DNA of 64,000 bases, from NCBI GenBank assembly GCA_963555705.1, contig OY743184.1, forward strand, positions 27,168,139-27,232,138, given 5' to 3'. The translations under genes and the position numbers were made by a program. The DNA is from Ligustrum vulgare. Taxonomy: Eukaryota > Streptophyta > Magnoliopsida > Lamiales > Oleaceae. Below the pieces are notes generated by a model, which saw nothing but the letters and a program-made list of their open reading frames with translations, did not search any database and was not told the DNA's origin. Shown here piece after piece: positions 34,769 to 47,006 of this stretch (position 1 is the stretch's first letter; every line of letters begins with the position of its first letter).

Positions 34769-35007
34769 TTTTTCTCGCAATTCTTAGTGGTTAAATCTCT
34801 GATTCTTAGTGCATAATCAGAGTAATATTCTTTGTGGTTGTTTACAGTTCTGATACTGTAATTTCTTAGTGGTTTTATGCAAGATTTTGAGTCTATTCCG
34901 AGTTTTGAACGATCTTTAGAAATCTGTATATTTTTGATGTTTTATTTCTGAAATTGTATTTGTATTACTTTGTGGTTGATCTTGAGCCTTAATCTCTTAA
35001 CATAAAT

Positions 35008-36440
35008 TAAAGGAAATAAAATTCAAATAAACAATAACCATTACTAGATAGTGAGTTTAAAGTTTAGAAATGAAAATTCAATGACTAGGATAAATTTAAA
35101 AATCAACTAACAAAAATAAGCTAAAAATATGTAAACTAATAATTGAAATTGTTAATTTTATGATATTGACATTTCCTATTTTTCACGATTGTGCAATTTA
35201 ATAAAACTTGGTTTTATTACTAAATACGTGTATTTAGTAATTTATTAAGTTCGATTAAATTATGCAATTTATTTCTTATTTTCGAGAAATACATTTTGTT
35301 GTAAAGATAATGTTCAAGAAAATATTGATATATATTTGATCATAATCTTGGAAATTTTTATCACAATCTCGAAAATATTATGGTAATATTCTTGATAATA
35401 TTTTGTGATTACAAGACATACAAGCTTATTCAAGATATGGTAAGTATCTTCTTAATATGGTCAAGAATATTTCAAGAATATCTTTACATATGGTCAGATG
35501 ATCTTGGTCGAAAATCTTGATCATAAAGAACTTTGATAAGGCCGAAAATATGGTTGGAAAATGGTAAGATCTTTCAAGATTTATCATTATCCTATTTTAT
35601 GGTAAGATCTTTTAAGATTTATCATTATCTTATGGTAAGATTTATTTAAAGGATAATTATCTTACCTTTCACTAATTATCTCTACCATGTTTTGCAGGTA
35701 GTAGAGATCTTGTGCAATAAGGAAACTTGGGAATCAAGAAACCTAATTGCACTCTAAAGAGAAGAGAAAACAGAATGTTTTCTTAAGGCGTGAAAAATAC
35801 AAAAAATTGTGTGGAGCTTAACATAATTCACATCCACTTCATTAAGAAATCTTGAAGCCTATTTTCGTGTGTACACCAATACAAAAGGCTTCAATTGAGT
35901 TGTGATATCGACACTCCGGGAGGAGGATTCAATCACTGAGAGAAGGAAAGTATTTCAGCGTGAAGATCAAAGGGAGGTTTGGATCGTGTTCAAACGGGAG
36001 TTCGAGGTTGCTGAAAAGGTGTTGCAGATTCAAAGAAAACTACTGAAGAGTGGTGGGACGCCATCATGCATCACATGTCACAGAAGGATAAGTGAGTGAT
36101 CTATTTCTTGGATGTTTGATAAAGTCTATGCGTAGATTTATCCTGTAGTTTAGATTGATCTGTATAAACTCTTTCCTTATATAATGATTTGTTTTTGTTC
36201 GCAGGATGCGAACCGTGGGTTTTTCCTGTTAGGGTTTTTCCCACGTTAGGCTCAAATTATTGTGTTCTTGTCCATTTATAATTCCGCACAATTTATTCTG
36301 ATTGTTTACGTTTTACAATCCAGACGAATCTGCCTTAGCAAGATTCATCTGGTACTGCGCTAAACAACGCTTAACGATTTACTGTTAACTGGTTACTGTC
36401 CAGACTTGTCTGTGACAGTCTGTTTATAAAATTTAGACAA
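35008..36440 (+). repeat. Possible copia LTR remnant
   Basis: The left part is AT-rich with repeated GGTAAGATCTTT words. The right part (about 35880-36360) reads like the transcribed end of a Tork/Angela-type copia LTR: CCTTATATAATG, then GTTAGGGTTTTTCCCACGTTAGG and AATTCCGCACAATTT. No termini, TSD or internal domains are attached. Low-confidence assignment. Confidence 0.3.
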
Positions 36441-37449
36441 CCTCGAATTTTCAGAAACAATCCAGAATCTAAGCAAAACTATGAATTAAGACTAGAACAA
36501 ATCACAAAAAACACCAATTTCAGGTTCTATTTAATCTGGCGAGCAGTGAGAGACTGGAGAAGATGGAGTTGTTGAGTTGTTTGTTGGACGATTCTGAGGG
36601 GTAGCCGACTGTGAGTGGAGGTTGGGAACGTGAAGCAGAAACAGAGGCTGAATTTTTAGAGCGGTTAGCACCCGGTTGCTATTGGCTGGAATTGTTTGTG
36701 AAGTGGAGAGAAGTGTTGTCGGTGAGGGAGAAGGATCTTTGGGGCTGTGTGCAGGTTTAGATTTTTGAGAGGTTGATGGTTGTGTGAGATCTGTGTGTTT
36801 GGTGGGGCTGTGAGAGTTGTGAGGTCGAGATGCTAAGTTGCTGCTGCACTATTGTGAGAGAATAGCGTGTGGTACTGTGTTCTGGTTCGGGCTTACGGCT
36901 GATTTTTGGTGGAAGTGTGTGATGGAGTGAAGGTGCGGCTGAAGGTCAGTGAGGGAGAGTGGATGTTGGTGTTGGCGGCAAAGAGTGAAGGAAGAGTTTG
37001 GAAGTAAAGTTCCGAATGTGGTTTATAGAGAGGTTTGAGGACTGAGTTGGGGAAGGAAGGTGAGGTTGGTGGCTGTTGCAGCTGGTTTTGGTAGAGACAG
37101 AGAGGTTGCCGAGTTAGAGGAGTCTGGGAAGGTGCTGTGTGTATATAGGAAAGGTCGAGAGTTGGGCTGGGAGGTGAGTTTTGGGCTGGAGAATTTGGCA
37201 AAAAAATGTGCGTCATTCTTTAGTCGAATTAGGTTGGGGGTTTACTAGTCGAACTCAAATTCATTGTAAGAAATTGTCTAATGTGTCCCTGTAATTTAAT
37301 AAATGAAATTCATAACAAATAAAATCAATTTAGAGTTAAGGAAATAAAATGAGATCTTTTATAACTTTTACTCTAAATAGCATAATTTATATCCCAAATT
37401 TGAATTTTCCATGTATTTACCTATCTAAAATAAGTAAAATTGGACAATA
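36441..37449 (-). repeat. G-rich LTR-like block
   Basis: A G-rich block (about 36540-37220) on plus resembles the same part of the Tekay-like LTRs near 1840-2100 and 44200-45300. The minus-strand frame at 36893-37216 is Pro/Ser/Thr-rich low complexity, similar in flavour to the ORF in 44376-45305. Probably transcribed LTR sequence rather than a gene. Confidence 0.3.
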
Positions 37450-38500
37450 ATCACCTCTATTTCCACATCCTAGGTCTTATAGGTTGACTTGGTTGAAGGA
37501 GTGTGAGAAGTTCAATGTGACCAAGTAAGTTCTAGTGAATTTCACCTTTAGGAGGTATAGCGATGACATATTGTCTGATGTAGTACCTCTAGAGTCTTGC
37601 CATATCTTGTAGTGTAGGCTAGGAAGGCAATTTATGATAAGGGTAGGAACGAGTACATGTTTCTTAATGATGGAAAGACAATCACCCTAGTTAGTTTAAC
37701 ACCAGTATAGGCACTTGAAGATACGAAGAAGGTGAAGAAGGAGAGTGACCCAATGTTGAGTTTGAATAGGCAATTAGAACATCTAGAACAAAAGATTATT
37801 GCACGAAAAGGTAAAAAGTAGCTAAGTTGCAAAAGAGGGAAAGTGAAGTTGAATTGCAAGAAGAGAGTGAAAGTGAGGTTGTAGCTGAGTTGCAAGAAGA
37901 GTCTCGGGATAAGAATATTGAAAAGGAGGAGGGTCAATTGAAAAATGAAGTGGAAGTTAAAAATCTAGAGAGTGAAGAGGGAGTGCTCATACATGGGGAT
38001 AAACATATTGAAAAGGAGGCTGGGCATGAAAAATTAGGAGATGTGGTTGAGTCCAACAACTTAGAAGAGGCAATTGGGCACGGAAATGTGGAGTTAGAAG
38101 AGATGGTTGAGCTTGAGAGAAAAGAAATAGAGGGGGTTGAGAAAGAAGTTAAAAAGATTGAACGAGGCGTAGAGAAGAGCCTTGTGGTTTAGGAAGAAGA
38201 CGTGGAGATAATATGTCACGAGTACAAGGATCCCTATCTTGTACCTGGTAAAATTAACACTCCCCTCCCTATTTTGTTTAACTCTTTCTTGTAGGTTGAA
38301 TATATTTGGGAACTTGAGCAACACACTTATGGCCAAGTAAGCTCATATTGCGATCCATCCATGCATTCGAAATAATGGGATATTATTGGTTGATCACATG
38401 CAATGGAGGAAAGAATTTTCATTTAATCCAGGTGGAGCAGTTACACATCATGAACAAAGTTATGATTCAAGACGAATCATCTTGAAGAAGGAGGAGGGAA
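37450..38500 (+). pseudogene. Deletion-derivative gypsy copy 1: protease end, acidic linker, integrase tail
   Basis: Starts inside protease (PHPRSYRLTWLKECEKF, similar to element A) and continues with stops through ...YMFLNDGKTITLVSLTPV. It then opens into a 121-residue acidic, Glu/Lys/Val-rich linker (37827-38192; ELQEESESEVV-like repeats, coiled-coil composition). After about 200 bp it reaches an integrase-tail segment equivalent to the SRTNPF...GGND region of element A, then the PPT GGAGGAGGGAA. RT, RNase H and the integrase core are absent. The same arrangement recurs in copies 2 and 3. Confidence 0.7.
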
Positions 38501-39374
38501 TGATGAGAATCATAGTGGGCTTGAAGAAAAATCTATTATTCAAGCTAAACAAGACTTCAAGAACATGTTTAAAGGCCTCCAAATAAAAAAATGACATATG
38601 GAAAGAAGGTTGGAGGAAAAAATTATGGGCAAAGAAGACTTGGGAAGCAATTTGAAATCAAAACCCGTAACTATTGCAATTCAGATTTTTAGTCAGAGAT
38701 TGAGACTCAATTTTTATGTAGAAAACGTTCGAATTTTGAAATCTGGTTTCACGAAGAATTGTAGGCCTTTGAGTCTTTTTTCCAATGTTCTTAAAATCAT
38801 CACAATCGGACATCAATAGAGAAGATATGACTAGAATACCAAGATAATGCACTGTTGAAAAACGTACATCCACGCGACCACGAAATTTACTACCACACGT
38901 TTGCGCGGTTTAACTGGTTTAGGGTTTTCACAAATTTTATTATTTTTCCCTTTTTTGATAATTATGTTAGGATTTGTGCCTCTATAGCGACTAGACCTAG
39001 TTTTAGGTCATTTTTTCTTATTTATATGTTATTTCCTTTCAATGAAATAAAAACTTTGATGAAATAAAATTGAGTCTAGTGATTTCTCTCCTAATATTGT
39101 TTTTGATTGAACATCTCTGAACTTATCAAAGACAATCAAATCTTTGTGGCATTCACAAAATTGAACTTATCAAAGGATCTGGACAACCTTTGTGGCGTTC
39201 AACCATTGTTGGTTCTTGTTTCAGCATCTCAACGGGTCTAAGGTTTAATATACCTTAGACTCTTGAGTCGTGAGGCTTGGGTCTCCATGTTATTGTCCAT
39301 CTACAACTTGAATTCGAAAATTTCCCGGTGTTCTATATATTAATTCCACGAGTATCTCGAACGGGATCACATCA
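38501..39374 (+). repeat. LTR shared by deletion-derivative copies 1 and 2
   Basis: Begins TGATGAGAATC directly after copy 1's PPT and ends GATCACATCA directly before copy 2's PBS, so it is the 3' LTR of one and the 5' LTR of the other. It contains a CG-rich motif block (about 38868-38912), CTCTATAGCG (possible TATA, about 38980), a GACCTAGTTTTAGGTC palindrome, two covarying hairpins (39119-39154; 39163-39200), and an 8-bp hairpin GTCTAAGG/CCTTAGAC (about 39236-39260). Confidence 0.85.
39119..39200 (+). promoter_or_regulatory. Two tandem conserved LTR hairpins
   Basis: Copy one (39119-39154) has inner stem CAAAGA/TCTTTG. Copy two (39163-39200) has inner stem CAAAGG/CCTTTG with loop ATCTGGACAA and outer pair GAAC/GTTC. 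Confidence 0.7.
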
Positions 39375-40137
39375 TTTTGTATCAGAGCTGGACTCTGAAT
39401 TCAATTCTTTTATTTTTTTTTTAATTTTGTCCTAGTTTGAGTTTTATGTGATTATCATAGAGTCTACCACTTAAAAATCACTCATATCATGTTCTTTTGT
39501 TGGTTGAGTCTTTATTTCTTATTCATCGTGTTCTTGTATTTCTTGAGTCTTTGATCCATAAACATATCTAGAAAAATTTCAAAGTTGTTTTTGTGTTCGT
39601 TTTTTGTCCAAATTAAGTCTCGTTTGTTTCCATGTATTCGTAGTCGAATTTTTGAAAAAAAAAGTTTTTTTTTATTATGAAAATTCACATATATTCTGAA
39701 ATAAAGTAATTCCGAATATTCAAAAACCACTTTCTTGAATTTCTTCGTGCAAAAGTCAATCTTTGGTTCTTGCGTCAAATTATTCCATTCCATTCCAAAT
39801 GTCTAAAACTAGAGAAAAATCTTCATATGGAGTGGTTAGGGATAAGGTCGCCTATGGAGTTTTTTTTTTTAAATAATTTGGATATTGTTATGATGAGGTT
39901 GGATAAACGAGATGAAGAAATTGCTAAATTGAAAAAGGGGTGATCTCAAACAAGCCTTAATGATGGGAGGAATTATAGGCATGATCATAAAACTAGGGTT
40001 GGAATTGAGGATGAGCAAAAATATTGAGAGATGGTGCTTCGGGAATAAGGGATGAACTCAGTGAGATGAGAAAGATATTAAAGCAGTTAAAGGGGGAGAT
40101 GATTGCCTATAGATCAAGAAAAAAATTAGCTAAATTG

Positions 40138-40191
<54 letters not shown>

Positions 40192-40896
40192 TGAGGTTAA
40201 ATTGCAAAATGATAGTGAATGTGAGATAATAGTAGAGCCTAAAGCTAAGAATGTTGATAAGAAGGAAGGAGACTTGAAAAATGAGTTAGGAGGTAAATAT
40301 TTGAGTAGTGGAGAGGAGGTACACGAATTGGAAGTTGGCGTAGAAGTTCAAAATTTGAACTTTCAAGTGGAAGATCCACATTTGAATAGTGGTGAGGAAG
40401 TGTATGAAAATGTTGATAAAAATGTGGAGTTAGAAGAGGAGGTTCTTAGACAAGAAGATAACCATATTGAAGTAGTACAAGAGAGTGAAGAGCTAGAGGA
40501 GGTGGTTGAGCTTGAGAGTGAAAAAATAGAAGGGGTTGAGCAAGGAGTTGAAAAGAAGGAAGGAGGTGAAGAGAAGAGTTTTATTGTTGAACATGATGAG
40601 TTGTTGATGATTCATCATGAATACAAGGTCCATACCTTATATTTTTTTTGAAACTAACATTCCCCACCCCCATTTTATTTAAATCTCTTTTTTGGTTGGT
40701 TACATTTGGGAGTTTGAATCACACCACATATGGCCAAGGAAGCTTATGATTTGATTCATCCATGCCACCCAAGTTACATAATACTACTTGTTCCTATGGC
40801 ATGGAAATAAAACTTTTCCATTTGATCCAGGAGGTGAGTAGATACATCATGAACAAAGTTGTAATTCGAGCCGAATCATCCCGAAGAAGGAGGGAA
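39375..40896 (+). pseudogene. Deletion-derivative gypsy copy 2: PBS, leader, linker with (GA)n, integrase tail
   Basis: A PBS TTGTATCAGAGC (one base off the initiator-Met consensus) is at 39377-39388. A T-rich leader follows, with an ATG at 39799 (MSKTREKSSYGVV). The frame decays and re-emerges in ...EMRKILKQLKGEMIA, then LAKLQ. A GA run (40141-40189) follows, then a 149-residue acidic linker (40202-40651) with KNVDKKEGDLKNE-type repeats and coiled-coil composition. The integrase tail and PPT GAAGGAGGGAA (to 40896) close it. Protease, RT and the integrase core are missing, as in copies 1 and 3. Confidence 0.75.
40141..40189 (+). repeat. (GA)n microsatellite in linker ORF
   Basis: About 24 GA dinucleotides. 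In the linker reading frame it would encode alternating Arg-Glu. It lies exactly where copy 1 has AAAGAGGGAAAGTGA. Confidence 0.95.
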
Positions 40897-41351
40897 TGAT
40901 GCGAATCATAGTGGGCTTGATGGGAAATTCAAATACTCAAGCAAAACAAGAGATCAAGTGTATGTGTGGAGGCTTCAAATATCAATATGGAATGTTGGAG
41001 AAGATTCAAGGCTAAAACAAGTGATTAAGTCAAGAAATGTGCCCAGAATCAAGGTTGAATAAAAGAAATCACAAAGTGGCAGAAAGCATAACTATGCAGT
41101 CGCGTGGAGTAGTTGATTGGTGGCCGCAAAACTACATAGGTTTTAACCCGAGAACAAAATAGGCCTCCTGCACGGCCACATGAATATTTCCTGAGCGATC
41201 GCGTGCCTTTCAGAATCTATGGTTCTGCGAGTTTTATTGTTTTTCCATTTTTAATTATGTTAGATTTTATTTTTTGCTTCTATAGCATCTAGGATTAGCT
41301 TAGTCCGTTTTTACTGCTTTATATTCAAGTTTTCTTCATTGTAATAGTTAG
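40897..41351 (+). repeat. Copy 2 3' LTR, left part
   Basis: Begins TGATGCGAATC after the PPT. It carries CG-rich motifs (GTCGCGTGG, GAGCGATCGCGTGCC; about 41098-41215) and CTTCTATAGCATC (possible TATA). It is interrupted by the Retand element after GTTAG (41347-41351) and resumes at 60044. Confidence 0.85.
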
Positions 41352-41988
41352 TGTTGATATAAGAAAATCTCGTCAAGGCCCAGTTCGGAATCATTGGTCA
41401 ACATAGGTCCAGCCCGTAAAAGAAGGCTCCTAATGAAATGGGGTTGGTCCATCTTAGGTCTTCTATTTCCCGAATAAGGCATAGTCCAACCTCCAACCTA
41501 TATACATTATTGCACAACAACATAGTCCTTAGGTCGGTAAAATATTTACCACGAAAACATATGGATCAATGGGATCTCTATTAAGTACGGAAAACACCTA
41601 TCTCAACGCAAGTGGAATACCTAGGGCAGCATGATTCTGGTAAATTGCCTGCCGCACGTCATCCATTGTACATTTTACAGATTATTACCACAGAGGGCCC
41701 ACCCTCACATGGATTATGCTTAAACTACAAGTTATCCACGCCATTTTTATAGAGTATTGGAAAATCTTCTTTCTTTTATTCATTTATCTACAGTAAACCC
41801 TAAATATTTTCCTATAAATAGAAGGGTTAACGTCATTGTAAGACATGCCAAATTTGGGAGCAAACACACTGTCAAAATATTTCCCACAAATGACTTTTTT
41901 TTGTTTCTTTATCAACGAATGCTCATTCAAATACACTTAAAATTCCGACCTAAGTTGATAAGAAAATTGACAATTTTTTATGTCAACA
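41352..41988 (+). repeat. Retand 5' LTR
   Basis: Begins TGTTGATATAAGAAAATC and ends TTATGTCAACA. TTCCTATAAATAG near 41810 is a good TATA box. The next bases, GTTCGGCGCTAGAAGGAGGG (41989-42008), are in PBS position; the matching tRNA is not certain to me. Confidence 0.85.
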
Positions 41989-42247
41989 GTTCGGCGCTAG
42001 AAGGAGGGCCTCCCCCCTAAGAAATGAGGTTCTCCATTAATCCAGCTTAAGTTTCACATCTTCTCCAAAATCACACAAATTAAATAGCTTCGTCCCAACA
42101 AGTTGGTTAATAAAATCGACCAATAATGAGTCAACACTCTAGTAATGCAAGAACTATAAGCCATGAAATCTAAGTTCCTCCACGTTTCAAATAAAAAAAC
42201 TAAGGAGAAACTTCCAAAGAATTGAAGGATCCCACGTTGATGTGATC

Positions 42248-42454
42248 ATGGATAGATTGGACCACTTTACCAATCTACTAGCTCGTCTGGAGCAGAATCA
42301 ACAAACAGCTCTGCCAGCCAGAACGGAGTTTGAGGTGCAGTCCCTATTAAACGGTTCGTCCTCGAATAATGATGTGAAAGGAAAGAAACATATCTCAAAC
42401 AAAAAGATAGACTTACAATCGGAAAGTCAAGGTTACAGTCCACTTCTCTTTTAG
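42248..42454 (+). pseudogene. Retand gag N-terminus (interrupted)
   Basis: A short frame (Met at 42248, MDRLDHFTNLLARLEQNQQTA) in gag position after the leader. It ends near the boundary with the nested Athila sequence, whose left edge I could not fix. The word AACGG occurs at 42350-42354 and again right after the Athila LTR (50970-50974). That would be a TSD if the insertion begins at 42355, but the left terminus would not be a proper LTR end. Confidence 0.4.
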
Positions 42455-43001
42455 CATGAAAATTCAATTGTATAACCTGAGTGTGTTAGTGTGTGCAAGA
42501 GATGCATCATCCAATATCCTCTGAACAGAACTGAAAATCAATGCCCCTGGCCCAATTCATTTCCCAATGTGGCTTGTATCCTCCCACCTCTCGTGAGTTC
42601 TCTCTTAACCTCTATCAATGATTTACTACATGGGTGTTAGTTTTTGGCCAACTTGAAAGCACAAAATATAGACCAAGCAATTCAAACCACTCATAAGCAT
42701 ATGTAATTGGAGTTAACACCCTCACTAGATTTTCTCTCTTCGCACAAAGTGTATAAGGGTGAGAATTTTCACTCAACTCACTGCATGGAGAATCTATTAC
42801 CATAGACTACTCAAATGTCATAACCGGAGCCAACAATAACACAAGTGCAAAGTAAAGGTCTTTATTTGGTTGTAGCGGGGCTTCAAGTCAGGTAGGATAA
42901 AATGACTTATTTAGGCTGAGTCGAGAAGGAATTTCGCAAACCAAGTCAATTCACAATGACATTACTTCCTTCACTCTCAATACGAACTTCATTGTTTCAC
43001 T

Positions 43002-45572
43002 CTACCTGTAACGCCCCGTGTTCCGAGGAGCCGGGAACGTCACTTTTCTAAATTCTTGAATAAAACTTTTTTGCGAAAAATGATTAAATATTAAATATCG
43101 CATTTATTGAATAAAAGGTTAGCGATAATTCAAATGGAATAGGTAAATTCGTACAAATTTATAAAAATGACAATTCTTGATAAAATGAAATAATTATTTC
43201 AAAGCTCACGACTTTTAAAAATATCAATTTGTAATTTTTCGTCATTGCCCATCACTCGCCATCGTCTCCGAAATCTGTAAAAGATTTTTAAAAACGGGTT
43301 GAGCATTTCAAAATGAAATACTCAGTAGACTCGCGCATAATAATCATTTAACATTATAAATTAAAACACATAATCCTGATATTCAAGTTCTCAGGTGTCT
43401 AACGATCACCAGTATTCTCATGAACGTAAAGTTCAAGTTCTCATGCATTTAAGCAAGTAATTCTCATGAACATAAAGTTCAAGTTCTCATGCATTTAAGC
43501 AAGTAATTCTCATGAACATAAAGTTCAAGTTCTCATGCATTTAAGCAAGTAATTCTCATGAACACAATCATACATGCTAAACTTATAATCCAAATAATTA
43601 TTGAATGCGCACTTTTGAAAAACGTAAAAATTTGTAGATAAGAGTCTACCTTAAATCCGACGAGTGCAAAGTTGAGCGGGAAACGACTTAACTCCTTTAA
43701 AATCTCCGTACGCTTCGTCTAGCCAATTAGAAGATTAAGTCGAATTAGTCTTTTGAATTTTATAGTTAAAATGATAAAGTATAATTTAGGGACTGAAATC
43801 GCTAATTTTGAAAGTTGGAGGACTAAAATGAATACTTTGAAACTCGAGTTTTATAAATATACGTGTACATGTATATATCATCAATATGGACCAAAACGAA
43901 AGACTTTAAATATGAAGGCTTAAATGATTGCTTTTAAAACATTTGGGGACTAAAATGTAAATTTTCAAAAGTTGGGTCGGAAACTCAAAACAATAGGGTT
44001 TAAATAGTATATTTTAAAAATGAAGGGCCGATTAAATTCTTTTAAAACTTAAGGGCTGGAATTGATGATTTGAAACCAAAAGAGACTGAATTAAAACAAA
44101 TTAAAACTTCAGGGACCAAAGTGTAAATTCTGAAAGTTCAAACAAATATTAAAGATCAGATTTTCCATTTCTCTCTCTTCATTTTCAGAGGCAGAGAGTG
44201 AGCCGGCGAGAGGCGCGAGGGAGGAGTGGCTGAGGCACTGCCGGCGGTGGGTGTTCAGGCGATACTACGGCGCTATCACCGCCGTCGGGTGGCGGTGACC
44301 AAGAGAGAGGAAAGGAGGTGAAAGGCGCAGTTTTGGTGCGAGAAAATAGGTGCGAAACCGAGGCAACAACGAAGCTTAAGGTTCGATCTTGGCTGCGATT
44401 TCCTGTGACAATCCGGTTGAAAATAGGTTCTGCAGTGGAGGTAAGAAAATGGTTTCTCCTCTTGGGTTTTGATTCGATTTGGGGGTTGATTTGGTGTGGG
44501 TTTGGTGGTGAGGAGTAGGCGGGTTTGGTAGTGGTTTGTTGATGGTTGGTGGCGGTGGTGGCCTAATGGTGGTTGGTTCGAAAATGGGTGGTGATGGTGA
44601 TGAGTTGGTGGCGGTGCTGGAGGTGGTTCGCATAGAGCAGTGGTGTTGGTTCGAATGACTGGATGGGCAGTGGTGTTTGGTTTGGTTCACGGTAATGGTG
44701 ACTGCCGTGTGGATTGGCGGTGGATTGGTGGTGTCCGATGATGGAGGAGGGCTGGCGACTGGGCTATTTTGGGCAATGGCTGTCGCGCGGTGGTTGGAAC
44801 GGTGGCTGGCCGGTTGCGTTTTCGGTGGCAGTGAAGTGGTTGTGGTTTGGGCGTGGTGATGATGATGAACGATGGTGGTCCTAGGTGTGTGCTGGAAGTG
44901 GTGATGAAGTAGGAAAGAAACGTTACCTCTGCTGAATTGGGAGACTGGGATGGTGATGGTGATGGTGATGCTGAAATGGTGCTGCACAGGGGCGGTTTGG
45001 AGTTGATCAGTGGCTGCGTTGGGGGCCGGTTTGGGCGATGCTCGGTGATGAAGGAGGTGGCTGCCCCATGGTGAAGACAGTGGTGCTGGCTGCATTGGAG
45101 TTGAAAGGGAATGGTGTTGATGTAAATGGCTGCTGGAACAGAGTTGTGGGGTTTGATGTTGTATAATGTGAGGGAATCTTGGCAGGGTATGGGTGGTGTA
45201 GTGTGAGTGGAAGTATGGGTTCGGTGTTGGGGAGTGTTGGTGGAAGTGTGTTAGTAGGAGTAGGTGGTTGCACGTAGTTCGAGGAAAATTCGTACGTGAA
45301 ATCAACTGGGTCGGAAGAATTAAACTGTTAAAAATGAGATTGATGAAATTTGGGATAAAAATGATTTTGAAAATAATAATTTAAATTAATAAATAAAATT
45401 ATGGAAATTCGGAAATTTAATTTAAAATTGAATTAACCAAATATTTCTCGACTTGGCTAGACGAACGCGTCGTGACGTTAACTTAAAAATGAGTGAGATT
45501 GCAGCGGCACAATTTTCAAGACTTTAAATATAAATATTAAATTGCGTAGAAATTCTCGGTCGCTACACTACC
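43002..45572 (-). mobile_element. Tekay-like solo LTR, TSD CTACC
   Basis: Element 43007-45567, bounded by TGTAACGCCCCG and GGTCGCTACA on plus (TG...CA), with CTACC at 43002-43006 and 45568-45572. It is 2561 bp with no RT, gag or integrase, hence a solo LTR. It includes a 46-bp tandem repeat, an AT-rich part with GGGACTAAAATG-type words, and a G-rich block at 44160-45300. Orientation is inferred from the minus-strand CT-rich tract; the clade is inferred from the end sequences. The 309-residue minus-strand frame inside is low complexity (His/Pro/Thr/Ser) and not a convincing gene. Confidence 0.8.
43414..43551. repeat. 46-bp tandem repeat (three units plus partial)
   Basis: Units start at 43414, 43460 and 43506, with a partial fourth from 43552. 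Consensus begins ATTCTCATGAACATAAAG. Units are nearly identical. Confidence 0.95.
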
Positions 45573-46779
45573 CAACTTTGTTCACACTTGAATTTTTTTT
45601 TTCCACAAGTTGAGTGTTTGACTTCCTCAACTACTAATTTTCTTGACTAAACTTCCTTTTTATTGCTTTTTCTCTTTCTCTTTTTTTTTTTTTTTTTGAG
45701 TATAGACTGTAACTTTTTCTCTTTTATTCAAATCATTACGCAGTCATCAATTGACACAAGATAGAATTACATTCCCCTGAATTCAGTCCATTACACAACC
45801 GTCGCTCAACACAAGATATTCATTGCAACTTCTTAGACTTAGACCACAGCACGATCCTTAATCAACAAAAGCTTGCGAATCCCTTCTCTATGGGTTCAAA
45901 ATAGAGACAGTGCAAAAGAAAGGGTATTCGTGGCTTGTAGCGTGGCATCAAAATTTCAAGGAAAGGCTAAGGCTCAAAAGGGCTTCTATTGGTACATGTA
46001 TCATGGTAGGCCCTTTTAGCAGGTCAAATTTGGTTTAACCTAATGCCTTTACTATATTTTGCACTTGAGCCATGAAGCTACAACGGCATGTACAGAAAAG
46101 CAAATCCAAGAACAAATCAACCATGCAGGACACACATCAAAGAATAAGGGCTTAATATAAAGAGTAAAAGCAACTTATATGCTCAAAAGCTCACAAATTA
46201 TGATTTATATGTGTTCCTCCCATCCAATTATGAGTATAGGTCATTGCTTAGTCTTCATTCTGAACTCAAAATCTAGGGCATAAGGATAGAATGAAGTTAC
46301 TCGGGGCGGTATTTATCATATCAATTTTGGTTTGACTCAATTAGGTTGCAGAAATTTTTCAATTTGTCCCCATTTTCAAACTAATTCAGAAATTATTGGA
46401 AAACTCATCTCTATGTGCTCATTGTTTATCCGATTATGCATTTTAGGAAGTTGGTGGTTCAAAAATAATCATAAGTGGGGCTACTTCCTATTAAACCGAA
46501 ATGTGGGTCTAAGCACAATTAAAGCTAACTAACAAAAAAACTGAATGAAGATGAATAAAATAGGGATAAAAAAGATAATAGATAATCATCCCCCCCACAC
46601 TTGAATTCCACATTGTCCTAAATGTGGAGCGTGACAATACAAAACAAAAAAGGGGAATGTGAATGGAACCAAAGGAAGAGATGGGGTTTTTTTTTTTTTT
46701 TTTTGAATGAAATTAACTAATAAGAAAATTGAAAAAAATGAAAATAAAAAAATAACAATTTGAGGGAGTAGAGAAACTC
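45573..46779 (-). other. 3' non-coding region of the Athila derivative
   Basis: AT-rich on plus, with CCCCCCACACTTGAATTCCA near 46590 (on minus, a TGGAATTCAAGTGTGGGGGG box like the PPT-like boxes of other Athila elements) and several poly-T runs. No ORF with a recognised domain. Confidence 0.55.
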
Positions 46780-47006
46780 CCCTCTCGGGTTGCCTCCCGA
46801 GCAACGCCTTTATTTACTGTCTTTGGCTAGACTTGTTGTTTCCTCCTTCAACCGGGATTAGGTGGATTTCCAAAGCTCAACTTCTTTTTCATATTCTTCA
46901 TTAGAGCCTGCAAGACAGGAGGTAAAAGCATGTCATCAGAAGTTGGCAATGTAATACACGAGATTTTACCTGGCTTTTCACCATTTCCACCAAGTTTGAA
47001 AGTTTC

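Larger units (their letters stand above)
32561..35002 (+). repeat. Copia 3' LTR, interrupted by a solo LTR
   Basis: LTR sequence is 32561-32901 and 34769-35002, colinear with 16926-17540 except for a 40-base deletion in the second part. The intervening DNA is the solo LTR and one TSD copy. Confidence 0.9.
16921..35007 (+). mobile_element. Tork/Tnt1-like Ty1/copia element, split by two insertions; TSD TAAAT
   Basis: LTRs at 16926-17540 and 32561-35002 (the latter interrupted) begin TGTTATT(A/G)CATTTGGACC and end CTCTTAA(T/C)A. TSD TAAAT is at 16921-16925 and 35003-35007. The domain order gag, protease, integrase, RT, RNase H is that of copia. Allowing for the 1867-bp insertion (with its TSD) and one 40-bp deletion, the 3' LTR works out at the same 615 bases as the 5' LTR. 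Multiple stops make it inactive. The clade is inferred from LWHKRLGHL..., KLDSRSLKCVFLGYG and the gag start. Confidence 0.9.

Noticed and set aside
43414..43551. CRISPR-like array
   Set aside because: Units are directly adjacent without unique spacers, and this is a plant LTR; an ordinary tandem repeat.
44376..45305. 309-residue minus-strand ORF inside the Tekay-like solo LTR
   Set aside because: Low-complexity His/Pro/Thr/Ser composition with no domain, in the CT-rich part of an LTR. Similar low-complexity frames occur in the related LTR remnants, so it is composition rather than a gene.
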